NCBI GenBank assembly: GCA_030043175.1
Contig: JASHYD010000558.1
Location: 1-9,819 of the forward strand
Reading direction: 5' to 3'
From: Xanthobacteraceae bacterium
GTDB lineage: Bacteria; Pseudomonadota; Alphaproteobacteria; Rhizobiales; Xanthobacteraceae
DNA length: 9,819 bases
The notes beneath the pieces are model-generated. The model saw nothing but the letters and a program-made list of their open reading frames with translations. It was not told the origin of the DNA and did not search any database. Of this stretch, positions 5,016 through 9,819 are shown piece after piece. The stretch's first letter is position 1; each line of letters starts with the position of its first letter. The translations under genes and the position numbers were made by a program.

Positions 5016-6665
5016 GTCGGTGCCACTCCGCGAACTCGAATGTCGTGCCGACATTGCCCGAGGTTGCGGCCTTCCGCGTAGAGCCGGTGGCTGACGATTG
5101 CGGGGAACCAGATTTTCGAGCCCGCGCGCCCGGGCAAGTATGGCGCCGGGACGGGCCGGCGCAGCACGCGGCGCGTTAGTCCGGGGCGGTATCGCCTCCT
5201 CCAGCACCCCGGCGAGCCGCGCGATACCTTCCTCGATCTGCTTCGGCGTCAGCGCCGCATAGCCAAGGACCAGTCCGCGCCGCGACAAGATGGTGTCGCG
5301 CGAGTCATGGGCGCCGGCATTCGCCAGTGCATAGACCCCGACCCGCACGCGCCGCGCCAGCGCTTCCACGGTTGAGGCGTCGGGAAAATCCGGCGGCAAC
5401 TGCCAGAAAATATGAAGCCCGCCGTCTCCGCCGCTCACCTCGACGAGGCCGAAATAGCGATGCAGCGCGGCCAGTAGGGAGTCGCGTCTCTCGCGATACT
5501 GAGGCCGGATGCGGGAAAGATGCGCCGCATAGCTGCCGCTGCGCATCATTTCCCCCAGCACCGCCTGGTCGAGCCATGGATTGCCGTTGTTGAGCAACGT
5601 CTTGGTGGCGCGTGTCGCGTCAGCGAGCTGCGGCGGCACCACCATGTAGCCGAGTCGCAGTCCGGCTCCGAGCGACTTCGAAAAGGTTCCCAGATAGATT
5701 GTGCAATCGGGCGCCATCGCGGCGATGGCCTGCAGTGGCGAACCCTCGTAGCGGAAATCGCAATCGTAATCGTCTTCCACGAGGTAGCAGCCATTGCGGC
5801 GCGCCCAGGCGATCAGGCGCTCGCGCCGCGGTACCGCCAAGGTGCGACCGGTCGGATATTGATGGGACGGCGTCACATAGGCGAGCGCGGCACGACGCGA
5901 CGGCAAGCCGGCGACCGTGAGCCCGTGGTTGTCGACCGGCACGCTGATGATCTCGGCAGCGGCAGCCGCAAATCCGAATACCGCGCCCTGGTAGCCGGGA
6001 TTCTCCACGACCGCGAGTGTGCCGGGCCCAAGGAACAGCCGCGCCGCGATGTTGATGCCTTCCTGAATGCCGCTCACGACGATTATGCGGCTCGCCTCCG
6101 CCACGATGCCGCGCGTCATCGCGAGATGACCGGCGATGGCGGTCCGCAGTGCGATCGATCCTGCCGGGTCGCCATATTGCGATAACCCGACCGCGCCACC
6201 ATGCGACAGGCAATCCTGCAACTGCCGTCGCCAAGTCTTTATTGGAAACAGGCCCGCGTTCGGGCGTCCGGGGAAAAAATCGAACGACAGTCGGTTGCGG
6301 CTGCGATTGACGAGATCCTGGCAGCGCGGCGGCGGCGGCATCGGCATCTCGACGCTGTCGTCGCCGTCGTCGTGATGAAGTCTCGGCGCGGCGGCGGCCG
6401 GCACCGCCATGCCGTCGGGAAGGCATGCCGCGACGGCGACACACGATGCCGGGCGGGCCTCCACATAGCCCTCGCTGCATAGCTCTTCATAGGCGCGAAC
6501 GACAGTGTTGCGCGACACGCCAAGCTGTTCGGACAACCGCCGCGACGACGGCAGTTTCGTCCCGCGCGCGATCCGGCCACGTGTGATGGCGTCGCGCAGC
6601 TGGCCGACCAACTGGGATGTCAGCGATCGATCGGTGGACGGATCGAGGATCAGGGGTATCTGCAT
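4011..6665 (-). CDS. MocR/PdxR-type regulator continuous with a MOSC-rubredoxin protein
   Basis: One 884-codon frame. Residues 1-75 are a GntR winged helix (LPSSRRLSEQLGVSRNTVVRAYEEL). Residues about 125-490 are a fold-type I aminotransferase domain with VEDDYDCDFRYEG (296-308) and the PLP-binding Lys330 in GTFSKSLGAGLRLGY. Together these form a complete MocR regulator, which normally uses PLP or an aminated ligand to control transcription. Residues 491-550 are a Pro/Arg/Ala-rich linker with no domain, like translated intergenic DNA. Residues 551-884 are the MOSC-rubredoxin part, described separately. MocR proteins usually end near residue 490, so either this is a true fusion or the intergenic region simply lacks an in-frame stop. 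ATG 6665 has AGGG (6673-6676) 7 nt upstream. The gene is divergent from urtA. Confidence 0.8.
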   Translation of the reverse strand: MQIPLILDPSTDRSLTSQLVGQLRDAITRGRIARGTKLPSSRRLSEQLGVSRNTVVRAYEELCSEGYVEARPASCVAVAACLPDGMAVPAAAAPRLHHDDGDDSVEMPMPPPPRCQDLVNRSRNRLSFDFFPGRPNAGLFPIKTWRRQLQDCLSHGGAVGLSQYGDPAGSIALRTAIAGHLAMTRGIVAEASRIIVVSGIQEGINIAARLFLGPGTLAVVENPGYQGAVFGFAAAAAEIISVPVDNHGLTVAGLPSRRAALAYVTPSHQYPTGRTLAVPRRERLIAWARRNGCYLVEDDYDCDFRYEGSPLQAIAAMAPDCTIYLGTFSKSLGAGLRLGYMVVPPQLADATRATKTLLNNGNPWLDQAVLGEMMRSGSYAAHLSRIRPQYRERRDSLLAALHRYFGLVEVSGGDGGLHIFWQLPPDFPDASTVEALARRVRVGVYALANAGAHDSRDTILSRRGLVLGYAALTPKQIEEGIARLAGVLEEAIPPRTNAPRAAPARPGAILARARGLENLVPRNRQPPALRGRPQPRAMSARHSSSRSGTDMPVVTSIYRYPIKGLSAQPLSSVFLDAGRPFPSDRVFALARPNTPIDMQAPKWNKKGMFVMLMLDEVLAQVKTHLDLDTMQFTITQGNRQILVANLDDENDCAKVEEYFHRLVPTLRAAPRLVRSRGGHFMDKPDNVLSMINLATVKSLSEQWGFDINPLRFRANFYIDGARPWEEFEWIGSNLRMGEATFRVERRNGRCGATNVNPDTGRRDLDIPGSLRAAFGHKDLGVYLVTRESGAVAAGDSVEIPCINGGVEIPITAQAPANGHRRFMCRGCYFIYEEAQGLPQQSIPAGTIFADIPSGWRCPDCGTEKATFRPYLDANQLTPNLETRS

Positions 6666-6745
6666 CGGCGTACCCTGGGGACGTCATCCGGTGGGAGCGA
6701 TTGCGAAGTCGCGACGCATAGGGCGAAGCAAGCCTTACGCCGCGC

Positions 6746-6766
6746 GACCGGCCGAATCGGCCGGTC
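6746..6766. promoter_or_regulatory. Perfect 21-nt palindrome, candidate operator
   Basis: GACCGGCCGA (6746-6755) and TCGGCCGGTC (6757-6766) are exact reverse complements around one central A. It lies 81-101 nt upstream of the MocR ATG. There is no T-run on either side, so a terminator is unlikely; a dimeric repressor or activator site is more plausible. Confidence 0.45.
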
Positions 6767-6815
6767 CGCTTTCGAGCGCTCTGACGACGTTGTTTTCAAA
6801 AGGAAATTTTAGTTC

Positions 6816-6986
6816 ATGCAGCACTGGTCCGCTGCCGCAATCGAAAAACTGGCTCCCTCGAAACGGAAGCATCTGGACTCATCGCGTCCGCAGCCGCGGC
6901 GCCGGTGCATAGACATGATGCACCACGCGCGCATAAGCCGGCCGACCGGTTCATCTTCTAGGCAACTCAACGCGATAAGCGAGTGA
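6816..6986 (+). CDS. Possible 56-aa small ORF upstream of urtA
   Basis: ATG 6816 to TGA 6984-6986 encodes 56 residues starting MQHWSAAAIEKLAPSKRKH, basic and low in hydrophobic residues. AAGGA at 6800-6804 lies 11 nt before the ATG in an AT-rich patch. It lies upstream of urtA on the same strand, 160 nt before its start, and contains the 6904-6924 inverted repeat. I recognise no family; it may be a chance ORF or a leader. Confidence 0.2.
   Translation: MQHWSAAAIEKLAPSKRKHLDSSRPQPRRRCIDMMHHARISRPTGSSSRQLNAISE
6904..6924. promoter_or_regulatory. Inverted repeat GGTGCAT-N7-ATGCACC
   Basis: Seven-base arms at 6904-6910 and 6918-6924 match exactly as reverse complements, spacer AGACATG. It is 223 nt upstream of urtA. 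The orientation is opposite to the NtrC consensus (GCACC-N7-GGTGC), so I do not call it an NtrC box; another dimeric regulator could bind here. Confidence 0.35.
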
Positions 6987-7003
6987 CGACGACGCGATTT
7001 CTG

Positions 7004-7031
7004 GAGCCCCGCTATTTTTTCGCGGCGGCTC
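7004..7031 (+). promoter_or_regulatory. Hairpin with T-rich loop upstream of urtA
   Basis: GAGCC (7004-7008) and CCGC (7009-7012) pair with GCGG (7022-7025) and GGCTC (7027-7031) with a one-base bulge; the loop is TATTTTTTC. It ends 115 nt before the urtA ATG and could be a leader-RNA structure if transcription starts upstream of it. Confidence 0.35.
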
Positions 7032-7146
7032 TCGGACGTGGAGCGAATGCCAGGCAGGCTGGGAATGATCGCGGGCATAGTAGCGCCTGCTGGCCGGAGC
7101 CACACGCATCCGCACCGCGACTGCAACCTGTCGATGAGGACATGAC

Positions 7147-8427
7147 ATGAAAATCGCACCACGATTCTGGCTTGGTGTCCTGGCGGCACCGCTTCTGTTG
7201 CTCGCCGTGGCCGCGCATGACGCCCGCGCTCAAGACACCATCAAGGTCGGCATCCTACATTCGCTGTCGGGCACGATGGCGATCAGCGAGAGCATTCTGA
7301 AGGATCTCATGTTGATGCAGATCGCAGAGCAGAACGCCAAGGGCGGCCTGCTGGGCAAGAAGATCGAGCCTGTCGTCGTCGATCCCGCCTCCGACTGGCC
7401 GCTGTTCGCTGAGAAGTCGCGCGAATTGATTAGCAGGGACAAGGTTGCGGCCGTGTTCGGCTGCTGGACGTCCGTTTCGCGTAAGTCCGTGTTGCCAGTG
7501 TTCGAGGAACTCAACGGCCTGCTGTTCTATCCGCTGGAATATGAAGGAGAGGAGTCGTCCTACAACATCTTCTATGGCAGTTCGGTCCCCGACAACAAGG
7601 CGATTCCGGCAGTCGAATACCTGATGAGCAAGGACGGCGGCCTGGTGAAGCGCTGGGTGCTGGAAGGGACCGACTACGTCTATCCGCGCACCAGCAACAA
7701 GATCATCCGTGCCTTCCTCAAGTCGAAGGGGGTGGCGGATGAGGACATCATGGAGAACTATACGCCGTTCGGGTTTGCTGACTGGCAGACCGAAGTTGCA
7801 GCGATCAAGAAGTTTGGCGGCGGCGGCAAGCGCACCGCGGTGATCTCCACCATCAATGGCGATGCCAACGTGCCGTTCTACAAGGAGCTCGGCAATCAGG
7901 GCGTCAAGGCGAAGGATATTCCCGTGATCGCCTTCTCGGTCGGCGAAGAGGAACTTGCCGGTATCGACACCAAGCCACTAGTCGGCCATCTCGCGGGCTG
8001 GAGTTACTTTCAGTCGGTCAATACGCCGGAGAACAAGGAGTTTATCGCCAAGTGGCACAGCTACACCAAGAATCCCAACCGCGTGACCAATGACCCAATG
8101 GAATCGGCCTATATCCTGTTCCACATGTGGGTGCAGGCGGTCGAGCAGGCGGGTACCACCAACGTCGACGCGGTGCGGCAGGCTATGATCGGGCAGAAGG
8201 TGAAATCGCCGTCCGGCGTCGAAGTCGTCATGCTGAGCAATCACCACATGGCGAAGCCCGTGATGATCGGCGAGGTGCAGGCCAACGGCCAGTTCACTAT
8301 CGTGTACCAGAGCAAGCCGCTGCCGCCGAAGGCTTGGAGCCCCTATGTGGAGGCCAACAAAGGCAAGGTCGCGGATTGGTCGTACCCGTGGGTGTGCGGC
8401 GGATGTACGAGCCCGAAATATAATTGA
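7147..8427 (+). CDS. urtA: Urea/short-chain amide ABC transporter substrate-binding protein, UrtA-like
   Basis: This 426-aa protein has a Sec signal peptide (residues 1-28, cut after ARA before QDTIKVG). Its mature part is a type I periplasmic binding protein of the amide/urea branch: VGILHSLSGTMAISE, VVVDPASDWPLFAEKSRELI, VFGCWTSVSRKSVLPVFEELNGLLFYPLEYEGEE split by short gaps, then VLEGTDYVYPRTSN and TNDPMESAY. The end WVCGGCTSPKYN with paired Cys417/Cys420 is typical of UrtA. Length agrees with the family. It should deliver urea or a related amide to a UrtBCDE transporter, but no permease or ATPase genes follow here; the next gene is kup. GAGGA (7136-7140) lies 6 nt before the ATG. The close relative FmdD (amide uptake) is an alternative name. 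Confidence 0.92.
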   Translation: MKIAPRFWLGVLAAPLLLLAVAAHDARAQDTIKVGILHSLSGTMAISESILKDLMLMQIAEQNAKGGLLGKKIEPVVVDPASDWPLFAEKSRELISRDKVAAVFGCWTSVSRKSVLPVFEELNGLLFYPLEYEGEESSYNIFYGSSVPDNKAIPAVEYLMSKDGGLVKRWVLEGTDYVYPRTSNKIIRAFLKSKGVADEDIMENYTPFGFADWQTEVAAIKKFGGGGKRTAVISTINGDANVPFYKELGNQGVKAKDIPVIAFSVGEEELAGIDTKPLVGHLAGWSYFQSVNTPENKEFIAKWHSYTKNPNRVTNDPMESAYILFHMWVQAVEQAGTTNVDAVRQAMIGQKVKSPSGVEVVMLSNHHMAKPVMIGEVQANGQFTIVYQSKPLPPKAWSPYVEANKGKVADWSYPWVCGGCTSPKYN

Positions 8428-8814
8428 TCACCGCCTCGGCTGTGGCCGACCGGCGCGGTCGGCCACAGCGCGGAGCGAACTTTCCCTTCAGCCTTCAAGC
8501 ATCGTTGCAAGCGATCCGGCGCACTGATGAGCTCGGGCGAGACCTCCAGGCGCACCGAATTACGAGGCCGAGAGCCGCGCTTGCGGAGATGCGCATCCGA
8601 TAGATGACCAGGTCAAATGCCCCAAGTGGCACACAGTTCTCTTATTTCTGGCCCAAATCTTGACTGCGAGGGAAGTGGAGCAAAATAAGGTCCGCATAGG
8701 CGATAAAGTGGGTAAGCCTTCTAATGCCCCCTTTGCGACCATTCAGCGGTCCATTTTGAGCCACCCAGGGGGCGCACCACGCAACTAACGGCAGTCCAGC
8801 TAAATCTTTGCACC
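8428..8814. other. Intergenic region between urtA and kup
   Basis: Apart from the terminator at 8439-8469 I see no gene. A minus-strand frame at 8560-8742 has no recognisable content. TGGCAC at 8627-8632 resembles a sigma-54 -24 element but lacks the -12 GC. Bases around 8743-8765 (CAGCGGTCCATTTTGAGCCA) faintly resemble terminal repeats of some IS21-type elements; there is no transposase. Confidence 0.4.
8439..8469 (+). terminator. Terminator-like 13-bp hairpin after urtA
   Basis: GCTGTGGCCGACC (8439-8451) pairs perfectly with GGTCGGCCACAGC (8457-8469) around the loop GGCGC, starting 11 nt after the urtA stop. No T-run follows at once (ACTTTCCCTT is 8 nt later), so it may act mainly by RNA stability or weak termination. 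It argues that urtA is a single-gene transcript. Confidence 0.7.
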
Positions 8815-9819
8815 ATGGATACCTGATTTCTCGCGCTCACCGCGCTCGGGATCGTGTACGGCGACATCGGCACCAGCCCTCTCTACACATTCTCGGTCGC
8901 GCTCAAAGCAACCAGCCATTCCGAGCCGACGCCGGGGGACGTGCTCGGGATCGTGTCGCTGACCTTCTGGTTGCTGCTGCTGATGGTGCTAAAATATGTC
9001 GTCTTCGTTCTGCGTGCCGACAACGATGGCGAGGGCGGCATTCTAGCCCTGCTGGCCCTGGTGGCGACTGACAAGATCGCCGACGGCGCACGGATTTCGG
9101 TGCTCGTGCTGCTGGGCGTGATGGGCGCAGCTCTGCTCTATGGCGACGGCGTCATCACGCCGGCAATCTCGGTTCTTTCGGCCATGGAGGGGCTTAAGCT
9201 CGTGGCGCCATCATTCTCGGGCTTGATCGTGCCGGTCACGCTCGCGATCTTGGTTGCCTTGTTCGCCATTCAGTGTCGGGGGACTGCGAGCATTGGCCGA
9301 TTGTTCGGGCCGGTCATGGTCGTCTGGTTCGTCGCTATCGCGGTGCTTGGCATGGTCAATATTTGGAAAGCGCCGGCCATCGCGGAGTCGCTCAATCCGC
9401 TGGAGGCGGCGCGCTTCCTGACGACCGATCCCGCCCTCTCGGTCGCGGTCATCGGCGCGGTGTTCCTGGCGCTCACCGGCGGCGAGGCGCTCTACGCCGA
9501 CATGGGCCACGTCGGCGCCATGGCAATCCGACGGGCATGGTTCGGCTTGGTCCTGCCGGCGCTGCTGCTGTGTTATTTCGGCCAGGGCGCGTTGGTGTTA
9601 ATCGATCCGACGGTGATCGAAAATCCGTTCTACAGCATGGCACCCCGCTGGGTGCTCGTGCCGATGATCGCACTAGCGGCAATTGCCACTATTATCTCGT
9701 CGCAGTCGCTCATATCCGGCGTGTTCTCGCTCACCCGCCAAGCGATGGAAATGGGTCTCTGCCCGCGCGCCCGGATCGTGCCGACCTCGAGCGACGAAGC
9801 CGGCCAAATCTACGTGCCT
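8815..9819 (+). CDS. kup: KUP-family potassium uptake protein, start interrupted by an in-frame TGA, 3' end outside window
   Basis: From base 8827 to the right edge the frame is open and gives a KUP/HAK/KT transporter: FLALTALGIVYGDIGTSPLYTF, NDGEGGILALLAL, LLYGDGVITPAISVLSA, TGGEALYADMGHVG, NPFYSMAP and SGVFSLTRQAMEMGL, with about eight hydrophobic membrane segments. These proteins bring K+ into the cell, probably with H+. The expected start is a problem: ATG 8815 is followed by GAT, ACC and TGA (8824-8826), then the KUP frame. The only other in-frame start before the motif is GTG 8854, inside GIVYGDIGTSP, which would remove part of the first membrane helix. A one-base change of TGA to TCA or TGG would give a normal short N-terminus. 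The gene may be a pseudogene or may start unusually. No ribosome site precedes ATG 8815. Confidence 0.85.

Larger units (their letters stand above)
6666..7146. promoter_or_regulatory. Divergent intergenic region between the MocR gene and urtA
   Basis: This 481-nt region should hold both promoters. It contains a 21-nt palindrome (6746-6766), a second inverted repeat (6904-6924), a hairpin (7004-7031), an AT-rich patch (6788-6816) and a small ORF (6816-6986). For the regulator strand, TTGAAA (plus 6795-6800) with a 17-nt spacer leads to CTCGAA, a poor -10 box. I find no convincing sigma-54 -24/-12 pair and no NtrC site of the GCACC-N7-GGTGC type. Confidence 0.4.

Noticed and set aside
3942..5081. 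Long plus-strand ORF (379 aa) opposite the MOSC-rubredoxin gene
   Set aside because: It is the antisense shadow of a well-supported gene with all MOSC and rubredoxin motifs on the other strand; such shadows are common where third positions are GC-rich.
5520..6480. ORFs of 221 and 286 aa across the MocR gene (5520-6185 plus, 5620-6480 minus)
   Set aside because: No recognisable domains, high Arg/Ala content typical of out-of-frame GC-rich reading, and complete overlap with the aminotransferase and winged-helix coding frame.
6904..6924. NtrC-binding site upstream of urtA
   Set aside because: The arms are GGTGC...GCACC, the reverse order of the NtrC consensus, and no sigma-54 promoter follows.
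8627..8642. TGGCAC as a sigma-54 -24 element upstream of kup
   Set aside because: The -12 position reads TTCT instead of TTGC, and it is about 180 nt from the kup start.
1..9819. CRISPR array, tRNA or rRNA genes
   Set aside because: I saw no regularly spaced direct repeats, no cloverleaf with T-loop and CCA end, and no ribosomal RNA signature sequence on either strand by eye.

Overview
The window looks like alphaproteobacterial DNA of the Bradyrhizobium/Rhodopseudomonas type. The grounds are high GC, GC-rich third codon positions, a short LigD-like ligase, a small 'KPTxWxIYKIAAK' protein I recall from rhizobial genomes, a UrtA-type binding protein, a KUP transporter and a MocR-type regulator. 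This is recognition from memory; no database search was run.

Layout. (1) 1-360: the 3' end of a Tyr/Gly-rich plus-strand gene with a terminator hairpin, then a possible 27-codon ORF with a good Shine-Dalgarno site. (2) 417-2601, minus strand: an accessory cluster of four small genes. In transcription order these are a 56-aa IYKIAAK protein (2397-2567), a 76-aa winged-helix-like protein (1655-1885), a 226-aa adenylation-domain-only DNA ligase (800-1480) and a 97-aa chimera of an IYKIAAK N-terminus with a damaged zinc ribbon (417-710). A decayed IYKIAAK fragment lies at 1545-1610. All four genes begin with a similar 'KPEPSK' peptide, and all four have a TTGAA[G/C]-like box, exactly 17 nt, then GA[T/C]ACT only 5-6 nt before the ATG, an arrangement that predicts leaderless mRNAs. 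(3) 2602-4000: mostly decayed or non-coding DNA with several strong hairpins, a Cys-rich ORF whose stop lies inside a terminator-like hairpin, and a truncated, frameshifted second ligase copy. (4) 4011-6665, minus strand: one 884-codon frame encoding a MocR-type regulator followed by a MOSC domain and a C-terminal rubredoxin. An internal ATG with a GGAG site may start the MOSC-rubredoxin part separately. (5) 6666-7146: a divergent intergenic region with two palindromes, a hairpin and a possible 56-codon ORF. (6) 7147-8427, plus strand: a UrtA-like periplasmic binding protein with no transporter genes beside it, closed by a 13-bp terminator stem. (7) 8815-9819, plus strand: a KUP potassium transporter with an in-frame TGA near its expected start, running off the window.

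How the parts relate. The left half reads as an accessory region where short genes have been duplicated, recombined and broken, while the cluster keeps a common expression signal. The right half is ordinary metabolic and transport DNA: nitrogen-compound uptake, a PLP-dependent regulator facing away from it, a molybdenum-cofactor/redox-type protein and potassium uptake. The most unusual observations are the shared leaderless-promoter cassette with its common N-terminal tag, the MocR-MOSC-rubredoxin continuous frame, and the interrupted kup start.
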